Numbered from the stretch's first letter, positions 19,200 through 28,751 are shown. The stretch is 64,000 nt of DNA from Flectobacillus sp. BAB-3569 (GCF_002270355.1 NZ_NJFZ01000005.1:1-64000); one strand, 5' to 3'. The notes: generated from the sequence alone by a model not told the origin. Numbers and translations: made by a program.

Positions 19200-20576
19200 A
19201 TGGCTAAGACTAAAACCTCTTTTTTTTGTCAGAATTGTGGACATCAGGCACCCAAATGGTTGGGGCGCTGTCCATCATGTGGAGAATGGAATACTTTTGT
19301 AGAGGAAGTCATTCAAAAAGAAGAGCCCACCAAAGGCTCTTGGAAATCGAGCAGTTCATTAAAAGTAGCTGCCAAGCCCAGAGCGATTCAAGAAATTAAT
19401 TTTGAAGAACAGCCTCGTATCAAAACCAAAGACCAAGAGCTGAATCGAGTATTGGGTGGAGGCATAGTATTAGGCTCGTTGATATTGATTGGTGGCGAGC
19501 CGGGTATAGGTAAATCTACGTTGATGCTCCAAATTGCGTTAACACTCAGTAATTACCGCGTATTGTATGTTTCGGGTGAAGAATCTGAACAGCAAATCAA
19601 AATGCGTGCTGAACGTTTGGCTCACAAAAGTGACAATTGCTATATTTTGACCGAAACCTCAACCCAAAATATCTTCAAACAAATCGAGCAATTTGAGCCA
19701 GATATTTTGATTATTGACTCTATTCAAACACTCCAATCGTCTTTCATTGAAGCAGGTGCTGGTAGTATTTCACAAGTGAAAGAATGCGCTGCAGAGTTAA
19801 TGAAATATGCCAAAGAATCAGGCACGCCAGTGTTTATGATTGGACATATTACCAAAGATGGAGGCTTGGCTGGGCCAAAAGTGCTAGAGCACATGGTAGA
19901 TACTGTATTGCAATTTGAAGGCGACCGACATTTGGCATATCGTATATTACGCACCACCAAAAACCGTTTTGGTAGTACATCTGAGCTAGGAATTTATGAA
20001 ATGTTAGAATCGGGTTTGAGAGAAGTGACAAATCCTTCGGAAATACTAATTTCACAACGAGACGAGGATTTTTCTGGTATCACTATTGGTGCGATGCTGG
20101 AAGGAAACAGACCTTTACTTATTGAAATTCAATCGCTTGTGTCTATTGCCACCTACGGAACACCCCAACGAAGCTCGACAGGATTTGATGCCAAACGCTT
20201 GAATATGATTTTGGCGGTTCTTGAAAAACGAGGAGGCTTTAGATTGGGTAATCAAGATGTTTTCTTGAATATTGCTGGCGGACTCAAAGTGGAAGATCCT
20301 GCAATAGATTTGGCAGTTTGTACCTCTATTGTATCCTCTTACGAAGATATTAGTATTCCTAATACCGTTTGTTTTGCCGCGGAAGTCGGCTTGGGAGGCG
20401 AAGTCCGTGCTGTAAACAGAATAGAGCAGCGTATTGCAGAAGCGCAGAAGTTGGGATTCAAAGAAATCTGGATTTCGAAATTCAATGCCAAAGGCTTAAA
20501 TGTGGATGCTTATGATATCAAAATCAGAATGGCGTCGAAACTAGAAGATGTTTTTATACAAATTTTGAGAAAATAG
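19200..20576 (+). CDS. radA: DNA repair protein RadA
   Basis: RadA is a RecA-like ATPase that drives branch migration during recombinational repair. The start at 19200 (MAKTKTSFFC) gives 458 residues and places the zinc finger at C10, C13, C24 and C27. The Walker A motif GGEPGIGKST lies at about 97-106, the RadA-specific KNRFG at about 258 and a Lon-protease-like C-terminal domain follows from about 285. All landmarks are intact. Downstream, truA converges on a shared terminator. Confidence 0.97.
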   Translation: MAKTKTSFFCQNCGHQAPKWLGRCPSCGEWNTFVEEVIQKEEPTKGSWKSSSSLKVAAKPRAIQEINFEEQPRIKTKDQELNRVLGGGIVLGSLILIGGEPGIGKSTLMLQIALTLSNYRVLYVSGEESEQQIKMRAERLAHKSDNCYILTETSTQNIFKQIEQFEPDILIIDSIQTLQSSFIEAGAGSISQVKECAAELMKYAKESGTPVFMIGHITKDGGLAGPKVLEHMVDTVLQFEGDRHLAYRILRTTKNRFGSTSELGIYEMLESGLREVTNPSEILISQRDEDFSGITIGAMLEGNRPLLIEIQSLVSIATYGTPQRSSTGFDAKRLNMILAVLEKRGGFRLGNQDVFLNIAGGLKVEDPAIDLAVCTSIVSSYEDISIPNTVCFAAEVGLGGEVRAVNRIEQRIAEAQKLGFKEIWISKFNAKGLNVDAYDIKIRMASKLEDVFIQILRK

Positions 20577-20588
20577 GCATTCAAAGAG

Positions 20589-20613
20589 AAGGTGCAAAAG
20601 CAATTTGCACCTT
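20589..20613. terminator. Bidirectional terminator between radA and truA
   Basis: AAGGTGCAAA (20589-20598) pairs perfectly with TTTGCACCTT (20604-20613) around a five-base loop, and TCCCTATTTTTT follows on the plus strand. It serves the convergent radA and truA genes. Confidence 0.8.
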
Positions 20614-20623
20614 TCCCTATTTT

Positions 20624-21361
20624 TTACAACTCATAATTCACTTCCATCAAAAACAAACCCTGAGCAGGTACCGAGCGCCCTGCATTTTGACGATTTTTAT
20701 CGGTAATAATTTTTTCAAAACCTTGTACACTCAATTTTCCTAAACCAACCTCCAACAAGGTACCCACAATTGCACGTACCATTCCTCTCAAAAAGCGATT
20801 GGCTTTGATATGAAAAACTAATATATCATCTGATTCTTGACGCCACTCTGCCTCCATGATGGTGCAATTAAATGTTTTGACATCTGTGTGCAGTTTACTA
20901 AAACATTCAAAATCTTCGTATTTGAATAAAATTTGTGCAGCCTCATTCATTTTGAGCACATCCAAAGGCATTTCGAATTGGTAAGCCATATTCTGATAAA
21001 AAGGAGATTTTCTTCTTAATATCCGATATTCGTACTTACGGAAAGTAGCTTCGAAGCGACAATGAAAATCGTCTGGCACCAAATAAATCTGTTTTATAGA
21101 AATATTTTGAGATAAAATTTTATTTAATCTATATATCAGTTGTGAAATATCAGAAATTGGATTTTCTCGGTCAAACTGCGCTACCTGCGTATAGGCATGT
21201 ACACCTGCATCGGTTCTCGAACTACCCATCAAACTAGTAGGTTCTTTCAGTAAAATGGTTAATGCTTTTTCTATTTCCTCCTGAACTGTCATTGCATTGG
21301 GTTGTATTTGCCAACCTGCATAATTAGTCCCCAAATACGCACATTCAATAAAATATCTCAT
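20624..21361 (-). CDS. truA: tRNA pseudouridine(38-40) synthase TruA
   Basis: TruA isomerises uridines 38-40 in the tRNA anticodon arm. The 245-residue product carries the catalytic Asp (D51) in GSSRTDAGVHA, the FHCRFEATFRKYEYRI block and the RFLRGMVRAIVG motif. Length is normal. The start at 21361 (MRYFIECAYLGT) is the standard TruA beginning. No operon partner is evident. Confidence 0.96.
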   Translation of the reverse strand: MRYFIECAYLGTNYAGWQIQPNAMTVQEEIEKALTILLKEPTSLMGSSRTDAGVHAYTQVAQFDRENPISDISQLIYRLNKILSQNISIKQIYLVPDDFHCRFEATFRKYEYRILRRKSPFYQNMAYQFEMPLDVLKMNEAAQILFKYEDFECFSKLHTDVKTFNCTIMEAEWRQESDDILVFHIKANRFLRGMVRAIVGTLLEVGLGKLSVQGFEKIITDKNRQNAGRSVPAQGLFLMEVNYEL

Positions 21362-21488
21362 ATCAATAATTTAGGATTATATCTATATCATTTTTCCATT
21401 TATTTATTTTAAACAACAAAAAAAGGTCATTTACATACCATTAAATAAATTTCGCAAACATTATGACTTTCTTAGTTATTTCATCGTA

Positions 21489-21496
21489 TATATTTG
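21489..21496 (+). promoter_or_regulatory. Candidate -7 promoter element (TATATTTG)
   Basis: This is a match to the Bacteroidota TAnnTTTG -7 word in the 407-base truA-mocA spacer, pointing away from truA. No coding region follows; an intrinsic terminator lies about 90 bases downstream. A good -33 TTTG is not seen. Confidence 0.35.
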
Positions 21497-21502
21497 TATC
21501 GA

Positions 21503-21589
21503 AAACTTATCTAATAGGTTAGTGATCAAATAATAGCAAGAAGCAATATGGCAAAGCTGTAAGGTAACTACCTTGCAGCTTTCTTTTTT
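21503..21589 (+). ncRNA. Candidate small RNA (promoter word to intrinsic terminator)
   Basis: Between TATATTTG (21489-21496) and a strong terminator there is an approximately 87-base stretch with no ORF. The terminator pairs AAAGCTGTAAGGTA (21553-21566) with TACCTTGCAGCTTT (21569-21582), then C and six Ts. No plus-strand gene precedes it: truA starts at 21361 on the other strand. That leaves an independent short transcript as the simplest reading. The boundaries are inferred and it matches no RNA family that I recognise. Confidence 0.3.
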
Positions 21590-21624
21590 GGTAAAATCCC
21601 ATCGTCCCAAAGCTTGCTTAAACA

Positions 21625-21655
21625 AAAAGCCGAAGAACTTTGTCCTTCAGCTTTT
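21625..21655. terminator. Terminator after the mocA-like gene
   Basis: An imperfect stem (AAAAGC-CGAAG with CTTC-AGCTTTT) spans 21625-21655. On the minus strand it is followed by a T-run, so it suits the end of the iorB-mocA transcript. Confidence 0.55.
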
Positions 21656-21768
21656 AGATGTCAATATTTTTTCAGATAAATTGTACAAAAATCATTTTAC
21701 TCATCAAGCTTTACCTCCACATTTTGTCTAAAACTTTTCAAAGTTAACAAGAAAATAATTTTACTGGC

Positions 21769-22359
21769 TCAATTTTTTTTTCGCATAAGCTCTGCCATAT
21801 CTTCAGGGGTGTCTATATCCCAAGTTCCCAATGCAAAAGGTACTGTGAGAGTTGTATCCCTGTAATAGGATAAAAAACTCCGTGCTCCTTGATCGCCAGA
21901 CAATATCAATAATTCATGACGTACTTGAGGAGAAAATAACATCGGAACGCCCAATTTGCCTCCATAATCACAAGCCACAATTTCAGGATTTTTTTCCTGA
22001 TACAAATGAATCATCTGCCAAAGCAAACTCGTTTTTACTGCTGGCTGGTCTGATAATAAAATCATGATGGGGGCTTGCTTATTGTTCAAAGAGCTCACTC
22101 CTGCTTTTATCGATGTTCCCATTCCCTGTTCCCAATCGGCATTATAAACGATTTTAGGAAATAACTGCGCCTGATTCAGCGTCCATTCTATACGTTTAGC
22201 ATGCGACCCCAATACCACGGTTACATGCGGACTTACCTGCAAAGCATTGGAGACAATATGTTCAATTAAAGTTTTCCCTTGATAAACCACCAACTGTTTG
22301 GGCTGACCAAGTCGACTTGAGTTTCCAGCCGCCAAAATAATAATTTCAAGCGATTCCAT
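21769..22359 (-). CDS. Molybdenum cofactor cytidylyltransferase-like nucleotidyltransferase (MocA type)
   Basis: This protein is a GT-A-fold NTP transferase related to MocA/MobA. It likely attaches CMP to molybdopterin to make the MCD cofactor used by xanthine-oxidase-family enzymes. The motif IILAAGNSSRLGQPKQ, with the LAAGxSxRxGxxK nucleotide-binding pattern, is at the N-terminus. Later blocks MGTSIKAGV, LLSDQPAV and GDQGARS also fit. I start it at 22359 (MESLEIIIL), giving 196 residues; the frame opens 14 codons earlier. It lies 100 bases downstream of an iorB gene on the same strand, whose product needs such a cofactor, so the two are probably functionally linked. Confidence 0.85.
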   Translation of the reverse strand: MESLEIIILAAGNSSRLGQPKQLVVYQGKTLIEHIVSNALQVSPHVTVVLGSHAKRIEWTLNQAQLFPKIVYNADWEQGMGTSIKAGVSSLNNKQAPIMILLSDQPAVKTSLLWQMIHLYQEKNPEIVACDYGGKLGVPMLFSPQVRHELLILSGDQGARSFLSYYRDTTLTVPFALGTWDIDTPEDMAELMRKKN

Positions 22360-22459
22360 AAGTAACAATAAAATAGGGTTACACAACTTTAGGGATTCCA
22401 CTTCAGTATAAGTTATGAATTAATCTACACAAAATAGCGAGACAATCAATTACTTACAC

Positions 22460-24628
22460 TCAAACCTTATCCAAATCAAAAGGCATTTTACGTATGCGTT
22501 TGCCTGTGGCAGCGAATATCGCATTGGCTAGGGCTGGTGCAAACGGAGGTAGCCCTGGCTCTCCTACTCCTTTGATTTTAGGTCCCCCTTCTGCCAAAAT
22601 ATGAATTTCAACAATTGGCATTTCTTCAATCCTCACCATTCTATTATCGTGGAAGTTAGACTGTTGTACTTGACCTTTCTCAAAGGTAATAGCGTCTTTG
22701 GTCGCTGCACCAATGGCCATAGTTACGGCACCTTCTACTTGAGCTTTTACAGTGTCAGGATTAACAACTGTCCCTAAGTCAATCACAGCGTATACTTTTT
22801 CAATCTTTACGCCTCCATTTGGCTTTTTCGAAACCTCCACTACTTGTGCCGCCAATCCTGCAAAAAACTCCCATTGCGCTACGCCTCTTGCCCAACCTTT
22901 TGGCAAAGGTTTGCCCCATTGAGATACCTCCTTGAGCTTGAGCATTACACGTTTGGTATCTGTTTCTTTTTGTAAGAGATCCAAGCGAAAATCAAAAGGG
23001 TCTTTGTTTGCTTTATGAGCCATTTCATCAATAAAACACTCATGAGCAAATGATAAGGTGGTACTCGTTACTGCACGCCAAGCGGCTAATGGCACATGCG
23101 TTTCGGCATGAACGTAATAGTTTTTGATATGAGGAATTTCGTATTGTTGCTCACTAATACCCTCTGTCATGGTATTGTCAGACTTCGTTTTATCGTAGTT
23201 CTTATTTTGCGTAGCATTAATGGAAGGCGATATTACCTTATGCTGCAAGGCCAAAGCTTTGCCATCTGCTGTAAGCGCACCTTTAAAGGCTGAAAAAGTC
23301 ATAGGTCTGAAAGGTCCCTGCGTGGTATCATCTTCACGAGTCCAAATTACTTTAACTGGTTTTCCTACAGCTTTGGCAATCGATACAGCTTCAGTGGCAA
23401 AATCTTGGTACAAACGACGGCCAAAACCTCCACCATTAAAGAAAATATTCACCTTGATATTATCAGCAGGAATGGCAAAGGCCTCTGCGACTCTATTTCG
23501 TAACAAATCAGGTCCTTGCGACGAAGCCCAAACTTCTACCTTATCTCCTGTCCAGCTAGCTATACAATTCATTGGCTCCATCGGAGAATGTGACACCATC
23601 GGCGTTTCATAAAATGCTTCTAGTTTTACTGGAGCTTCTGCATAGTTTTTGTCAAAATCACCTTGGTTATGATCTACAACACCTTCATTTTTAGCCAAAT
23701 CACGTAATTGCTGTTCAAACTGGGTTGTGCTAAATTGGTCATTTCCTTGATAATCCCAAGTTACTTTTAGTGCTTTACGACCTTTCAATGCAGCCCAATA
23801 ATTGGATGCGATTACGGCAACAACTTCATATCTGTTTTTACCTAAAACCCTCTCAGCACGCACAACTTGCAAAACACCTTTTACTTTTAGGGTTTGAGTA
23901 TCATCTATTTGTTGGATTTTTCCACCAAAAACAGGACAACGTTCTACCGAAGCATAAACCATATTTGGCACTTCTACGTCCATGCCAAAAGTAGCTTGCC
24001 CTTTCACTTTCAAAGGAATATCCTGACGCTGTGTTTGTTTTCCAATTAACTTAAAATCCTTGCTATCTTTAAGCTTAGGTTCTTTGGGAACCTCCAATTT
24101 AGAAGCTGTTTCTACCAAAGCTGAATAAGCTAGTTTTTTACCACTTGGTTTATGGAAAATATTGGCACGTTCGGCATAACACTCATTTACTGGCACATTC
24201 CAAGTTTGGGCTGCAGCTTGCAAAAGCATTTCTCTAGCAGCAGCGCCAGTTTTGCGCAAGGTATTATAGCTTGTACGTACCGAAGCACTTCCTCCTGCGG
24301 TTTGCCCTCCATATTTTTTATCACCAGAAGTTTGCTTTATCTCGTATTGATCCAACCCCAACTCTAATTCCTCCGCAATAATCATCGGAATAGCCTGCCA
24401 TGTACCTTGACCAATTTCTGGTTTCGAATTCATGATAGTAATTTTTCCAGTTTTTTCAATGATAACAAACGGAGTTAATTCAAAAGAATCTTCGAGAAAG
24501 CTAAGGTTTTCAATGGATTGTTCAGAAGGCTCAGAAGCACGAGCCGATAAACCAAGAATAAAAGCAGCTCCCGAAAGCCCTGAAGCCTTGAGGAAGTTAC
24601 GACGATTGAGTTCTGTTGATGTGCGCAT
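22460..24628 (-). CDS. Isoquinoline 1-oxidoreductase-type molybdopterin-binding beta subunit (copy 1)
   Basis: This 722-residue large subunit of a xanthine-dehydrogenase-family hydroxylase carries a Tat signal (RRNFLKASG at 9-17) for folded export to the periplasm. The molybdopterin-binding blocks are recognisable ([20 protein letters not shown], the [10 protein letters not shown] segment and the C-terminal [18 protein letters not shown] with the conserved Glu). The usual [2Fe-2S] alpha subunit is not beside it; a complete alpha-beta pair lies at 52.6-55.5 kb. Either the two beta subunits share that alpha or this one uses another electron acceptor. The substrate is unknown, since family members oxidise aldehydes or N-heterocycles. 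Confidence 0.9.
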   Translation of the reverse strand: MRTSTELNRRNFLKASGLSGAAFILGLSARASEPSEQSIENLSFLEDSFELTPFVIIEKTGKITIMNSKPEIGQGTWQAIPMIIAEELELGLDQYEIKQTSGDKKYGGQTAGGSASVRTSYNTLRKTGAAAREMLLQAAAQTWNVPVNECYAERANIFHKPSGKKLAYSALVETASKLEVPKEPKLKDSKDFKLIGKQTQRQDIPLKVKGQATFGMDVEVPNMVYASVERCPVFGGKIQQIDDTQTLKVKGVLQVVRAERVLGKNRYEVVAVIASNYWAALKGRKALKVTWDYQGNDQFSTTQFEQQLRDLAKNEGVVDHNQGDFDKNYAEAPVKLEAFYETPMVSHSPMEPMNCIASWTGDKVEVWASSQGPDLLRNRVAEAFAIPADNIKVNIFFNGGGFGRRLYQDFATEAVSIAKAVGKPVKVIWTREDDTTQGPFRPMTFSAFKGALTADGKALALQHKVISPSINATQNKNYDKTKSDNTMTEGISEQQYEIPHIKNYYVHAETHVPLAAWRAVTSTTLSFAHECFIDEMAHKANKDPFDFRLDLLQKETDTKRVMLKLKEVSQWGKPLPKGWARGVAQWEFFAGLAAQVVEVSKKPNGGVKIEKVYAVIDLGTVVNPDTVKAQVEGAVTMAIGAATKDAITFEKGQVQQSNFHDNRMVRIEEMPIVEIHILAEGGPKIKGVGEPGLPPFAPALANAIFAATGKRIRKMPFDLDKV

Positions 24629-24808
24629 TACAAATTCAGGATTGAAGTAAAAAAGGACAATCTTTTATTCGAATATACCCATAATTTAAGCTAAATGTTC
24701 GAAATTTAGCTTAACAACTTTAAGTTTTAGCTGTAAAAACAAAGAGAGGTTCGTTAGAACTCAAGAGTATCACATTTACGTGTTTAGGGATCTCATGTCC
24801 GCAAGAGG

Positions 24809-24816
24809 CAAAATTA
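24809..24816 (-). promoter_or_regulatory. Candidate -7 promoter element for iorB-mocA
   Basis: CAAAATTA on the plus strand reads TAATTTTG on the minus strand, matching TAnnTTTG, about 180 bases upstream of the iorB start. The remainder of the 24629-25078 gap is occupied mainly by a dispersed repeat. Confidence 0.3.
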
Positions 24817-24892
24817 CTTTTACCTGTAGCGTCTAGCTTATTTTCTAAAGCATAGTAACATTCTTTCTTACATCTTCACAAAACCTTCCTAT

Positions 24893-25058
24893 TAAGTTAG
24901 TAGGCAAAATAAAATTCAACTATTTGGCTTTCGACTTTCGGCAATGGGCTTTCGGCAAAACATATCTGTATTTACCAAAAAATATTTTAAAAACTCTTTG
25001 CCTAGTGCCTGTTGCCTAAAGCACACAGCTTAAAGCTTATTTTGCCCTATTACTTACG
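24893..25058. repeat. MITE-like dispersed repeat, copy 2 (most complete)
   Basis: This is the longest copy, 166 bp, in opposite orientation to copies at 6121-6255 and 53104-53234. Its ends are inverted repeats: TAAGTTAGTAGGCAAAATAA (24893-24912) and TTATTTTGCCCTATTACTTA (25038-25057). Internal shared words are GGCTTTCGGCA and CTCTTTGCCTAGTGCCTG. It encodes no protein and resembles a small non-autonomous mobile or REP-type element. Confidence 0.65.
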
Positions 25059-25078
25059 CTACCTTTTAACTTCTCACC

Positions 25079-26248
25079 TTACAAATATCTCAACCATTGT
25101 TTTTCAGGATGTGAGGCTTTGTATTTGCCATACCACAAGCACAAGGGATACAAACTTAACACCACTCCAATCCATACTAAATAGACTCCTCCTAATGACA
25201 CCCCTGAACCAATAGCTGGACGCCCAAATTTGAAGACTCCAAACTCCAAACTTTCCCAAGTAAATCCTTGCATAAACACCATTATCAGTGTTAGAGAATG
25301 GATTATGTACCAATGAAAGAGATAGTAAAACAGCGGTACTTTTCCATAAACCCCAAAAAATCGCATCAAAGGGGTTTCCTTTCCATCTGTCAACAGCAAT
25401 ATTCCTAAAGCAAAACTGAGTGTCATCAACGTAAAAAGTAATGATGGAGCATACTTCGTGGTATTCACAAATGACAATATGGTAAAAAATGGACTTTCCT
25501 GCACCGACCAAGGTCTTGGATCTCCATAAATATTGACTGCTCTAATCACTATAAAAGCTATCAAAGTGAAAGAAAATAAAGTAGTAAGATTTTTTTTCCG
25601 TGCCAAAGGATCCAACTCATAGAGACGTCCTACTACAAAACCTGCAAGCATAATTCCAAACCAAGGAAGTACTGGATACATTACCATTATCATGTGGTCG
25701 GAGCCAATTGGAAATAGGTTTGGACTGATGAAGAGTGCCCATAGAAACTTCAACACTGGGTTTTCAAAAGCGGGAACTAAGCCTAAGGCATTATGCCCAA
25801 AAATTAAAACAAGGGATATGATTTCTAATACTTTAGGTGAAAGCTTGAAAACAAAAGCCAATAATATCATGCCCATTCCTATACTGCCTATCACTTGGAA
25901 AAGGAAACTTCTAAACTGTATATCAAACCAAATACCGAATCCGACAATAGTAAATTCAAGTAGTATCAACCACAAACCACGGGTAATCAGAAATCGTTTG
26001 GTAGCCTCCCAATCATGATGCTTACGAGAAGATAAATAGGCCGATACGCCCGAAAGAAACACAAATGTAGGTGCGCAAAAATGAGTAATCCATCTGGTAA
26101 AAAACAAACTTGGCGTCGTGGATGCCAAATCTGTGGGGTCTTGGGTTATTTCAGAAGTTAACATCAGGTCTCTGATATGGTCAATCGCCATTATGACCAT
26201 GACCAAACCACGCAAAAAATCTATAGATTGTTGTCTATTATTCTTCAT
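25079..26248 (-). CDS. DUF1624/HGSNAT-like acyltransferase-type membrane protein
   Basis: This 389-residue integral membrane protein begins RQQSIDFLRGLVMVIMAIDH, the opening of the heparan-alpha-glucosaminide N-acetyltransferase catalytic-domain (DUF1624, COG3503) family. About ten membrane helices follow, with a short charged loop after TTPSLFFTRWITHFCAPTFV. Family members move acyl groups across membranes or remain uncharacterised; the substrate here is unknown. It ends next to repeat copy 2 and has no clear operon partner. Confidence 0.8.
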   Translation of the reverse strand: MKNNRQQSIDFLRGLVMVIMAIDHIRDLMLTSEITQDPTDLASTTPSLFFTRWITHFCAPTFVFLSGVSAYLSSRKHHDWEATKRFLITRGLWLILLEFTIVGFGIWFDIQFRSFLFQVIGSIGMGMILLAFVFKLSPKVLEIISLVLIFGHNALGLVPAFENPVLKFLWALFISPNLFPIGSDHMIMVMYPVLPWFGIMLAGFVVGRLYELDPLARKKNLTTLFSFTLIAFIVIRAVNIYGDPRPWSVQESPFFTILSFVNTTKYAPSLLFTLMTLSFALGILLLTDGKETPLMRFFGVYGKVPLFYYLFHWYIIHSLTLIMVFMQGFTWESLEFGVFKFGRPAIGSGVSLGGVYLVWIGVVLSLYPLCLWYGKYKASHPEKQWLRYL

Positions 26249-26328
26249 AGTTGAATGTTTTAGAGATTAAATAAAAAGGCTGAAGGGTTCAATCAAAAGG
26301 TTTAGTCGTAAGGCACTTTCAACAAATA

Positions 26329-26364
26329 AAAATGAGGGAAGAACGTCTTGCTTTTCCCTCATTT
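26329..26364. terminator. Terminator after the GMC oxidoreductase gene
   Basis: AAAATGAGGGAA (26329-26340) pairs with TTCCCTCATTT (26354-26364). T-rich sequence follows in both directions, closing the minus-strand subunit 3-GMC operon. Confidence 0.65.
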
Positions 26365-26456
26365 CATTTTTTAATACAATTTAATCGTCCTGTGACAAAA
26401 ATCTATTTTTTCAGACAAAAAACATTAGCTCCTTCGCCAAGAAAGACACATTGGTT

Positions 26457-28175
26457 CTACAAATTTTTCTTTTTCAATTCAGCCACCGCATAATTTGCCG
26501 CTCTTGCTGTAATTGCCATAAAAGTTAGAGAAGGATTTTGTGTAGAAACCGACGTCATACAAGCCCCATCTGTCACAAATACATTTTTACAATGATGAAG
26601 CTGATTCCATTTGTTCAACAAAGAAGTTTTCGGATCTTTACCCATACGAACACCTCCCATTTCGTGAATATCTAAGCCTGGTGCTTTGTCTGATTTATCA
26701 TGAGTCTTGATATTCATAAAACCAGCAATAGTCAACATTTCGGTCATTTGCTCATGAAAATCACGAATCATTTTTTCATCATTATCATCATATCCTACCG
26801 AAATACGCAATTGCGGTATTCCCCAAGCATCTTTCAGCGTTTGATCCAAAGCCACATAATTACTTTCTTTCGGAATCGTTTCGCCCATCATGTGCGAGCC
26901 TACTTGCCAGTTCCCATAGTTCCTTTGATTTAAACTAGCTTTCAAATCATCTCCAAAACCACTGGTATCGTACGCTATGTTTCGGCTTGAGCCAAAGCCA
27001 GCGGCATAGCCTCTCAAGAAATCTGTCTCTTGCTTTTGTACATTTCTAAAACGTGGAATATAACTACCATTCGGTCTGATACCGTCTGACATAGTATCTT
27101 TAAAACCTTCGTACTCTGCGGTAATAGTCGTCCTAAAATTATGAAACGCAATGTATTTACCCAACAAGCCATTATCATTCCCTAATCCATTCGGAAAACG
27201 ATGTGACACCGAATTGAGTAATACCAAGTTGGTATTTAAGCAGGCAGCATTCACAAAAATAATTTTGGCATAATACTCTGTCATTTGTTTAGTATGGGCA
27301 TCTATTACTCTTACTCCTGTTGCCTTGTTTTTTTGCTCATCAAAAATAATAGAATGCACCACCGAATCTGGTCGTAAGGTCATATTACCCGTATTGAGCG
27401 CCCAAGGAATCGTTGATGAGTTACTACTAAAATAACCACCATAAGGGCATCCTCTTTGACATAACGAACGATTTTGACACTGACCTCTTCCTTGCTTCAA
27501 GTGAATTGGCTGTGGCTTGGTCAAATGCGCACAACGACCAATAATCACAGGACGAGTATTGTTGTAATGTTTCGCCATTTGTTGAGAAAAATGTTTCTCA
27601 ACACAAGACTGTTCGTGTGGTGGCAAAAACTCTCCATCAGGCAATTGAGACAAACCGTCTTTGTTGCCACTAATTCCTGCAAATTTCTCGACATGACTAT
27701 ACCAAGGTGCTAACTCATTATAGCTTATTGGCCATTCTACGGCAAAACCATCACGGGCTGGTCCATCAAAATCATATTGTGACCAACGCTGTGTACCACG
27801 TGCCCACATCAGTGACTTGCCTCCTACTTGATAGCCACGAATCCAGTCAAATGGTTTTTCTTGAACATAAGGATGTTCGTTGTCTTTGACAAAAAAATGG
27901 GCTGCATCTTCGTTAAAAGCATAACATCTGCTCACTATAGGATTAGCATCTTTGACGGCTTTTGGTATCTGATTAAGATGCTCAAACTCCCAAGGGTTCA
28001 TCATGGTTGTTGGATAATCGGTCACGTGTTTGACATCACGACCACGCTCAAGCACTAAGGTTTTGAGCCCTTTTTCACTTAGTTCTTTGGCTGCCCAGCC
28101 ACCGCTTATTCCTGAGCCAACCACAATGGCATCGAAAGTTCTTTCTTTGATTGAATCTATATTAAAGTATGACAT
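26457..28175 (-). CDS. GMC-family FAD oxidoreductase (gluconate 2-dehydrogenase-like large subunit)
   Basis: This flavoprotein oxidises a sugar, polyol or related alcohol. The start at MSYFNIDSIK (28175) gives 572 residues; the frame extends 19 codons upstream from a TTG. The Rossmann motif VVGSGISGGWAAKELSEKG lies near residues 17-35. The C-terminal block has HEMGGVRMG with the catalytic His and the TDGACM and NPSLTFMA motifs of GMC enzymes. A Cys-rich segment (CQNRSLCQRGCPYGG) fits the gluconate-dehydrogenase branch. It is 57 bases downstream of its small Tat-exported partner, with which it is probably carried to the periplasm. The usual cytochrome c subunit is not adjacent. Confidence 0.9.
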   Translation of the reverse strand: MSYFNIDSIKERTFDAIVVGSGISGGWAAKELSEKGLKTLVLERGRDVKHVTDYPTTMMNPWEFEHLNQIPKAVKDANPIVSRCYAFNEDAAHFFVKDNEHPYVQEKPFDWIRGYQVGGKSLMWARGTQRWSQYDFDGPARDGFAVEWPISYNELAPWYSHVEKFAGISGNKDGLSQLPDGEFLPPHEQSCVEKHFSQQMAKHYNNTRPVIIGRCAHLTKPQPIHLKQGRGQCQNRSLCQRGCPYGGYFSSNSSTIPWALNTGNMTLRPDSVVHSIIFDEQKNKATGVRVIDAHTKQMTEYYAKIIFVNAACLNTNLVLLNSVSHRFPNGLGNDNGLLGKYIAFHNFRTTITAEYEGFKDTMSDGIRPNGSYIPRFRNVQKQETDFLRGYAAGFGSSRNIAYDTSGFGDDLKASLNQRNYGNWQVGSHMMGETIPKESNYVALDQTLKDAWGIPQLRISVGYDDNDEKMIRDFHEQMTEMLTIAGFMNIKTHDKSDKAPGLDIHEMGGVRMGKDPKTSLLNKWNQLHHCKNVFVTDGACMTSVSTQNPSLTFMAITARAANYAVAELKKKNL

Positions 28176-28232
28176 TGATTTTTCGGATAATAAATTGGGG
28201 AGAGATAACAAGAATATGCTTTTCAAAAACAA

Positions 28233-28751
28233 CTATTTTACAGGAACACAACCATGATAATAGCCCGGAGCCATATTGAAATGTAGGATATTAGTCATGA
28301 CATACTCCGAGTTCATGTATCCTCTAATAGTCAGATTTTTCACAAGTGTGACAAAACCCTTAGCGACTGGGTTATCCGAAACAGACATTTCCTTCAATAC
28401 TTTTTCTCGTTCAGTTTTTGACGCTTGAGAGAAAGGTTTTTGATTCATTTTTTCCGAAAAATCATTACATAAATTTAATCCTTGTGCATACGTCTGTTGG
28501 GCTTCTGGACCATAGCAGTCACGAATCATTCGGTCGACTAATACATGAACTTTCAAGGATTTTGCACCAGGCGTTGATGATTCAGGAATGATGGTTTCTA
28601 CCACTTCGCCCAATAAATCGAGCGAGCCAGAAAAAATTGGTTGAGCCGTTTGAGGGAGACTTTCGGGTGTCCAAGCATGAGCCCAAGAAGGCCAAGCAAT
28701 AGCCACACCTACAGCCATTGAGAGGTTTTTGATAGCGGAACGCCTTTTCAT
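28233..28751 (-). CDS. Gluconate 2-dehydrogenase subunit 3 family protein
   Basis: The small (172-residue) partner of the GMC flavoprotein. It starts MKRRSAIKN with a Tat-like twin-arginine signal and a hydrophobic stretch ending SWAHA. The mature part shows the family pattern: LLGEVVETIIPESSTPGAKS near residue 47 and the end block YYHGCVPVK. In this family subunit 3 escorts the signal-less flavoprotein through Tat. It is the first gene of a two-gene operon. Confidence 0.88.
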   Translation of the reverse strand: MKRRSAIKNLSMAVGVAIAWPSWAHAWTPESLPQTAQPIFSGSLDLLGEVVETIIPESSTPGAKSLKVHVLVDRMIRDCYGPEAQQTYAQGLNLCNDFSEKMNQKPFSQASKTEREKVLKEMSVSDNPVAKGFVTLVKNLTIRGYMNSEYVMTNILHFNMAPGYYHGCVPVK

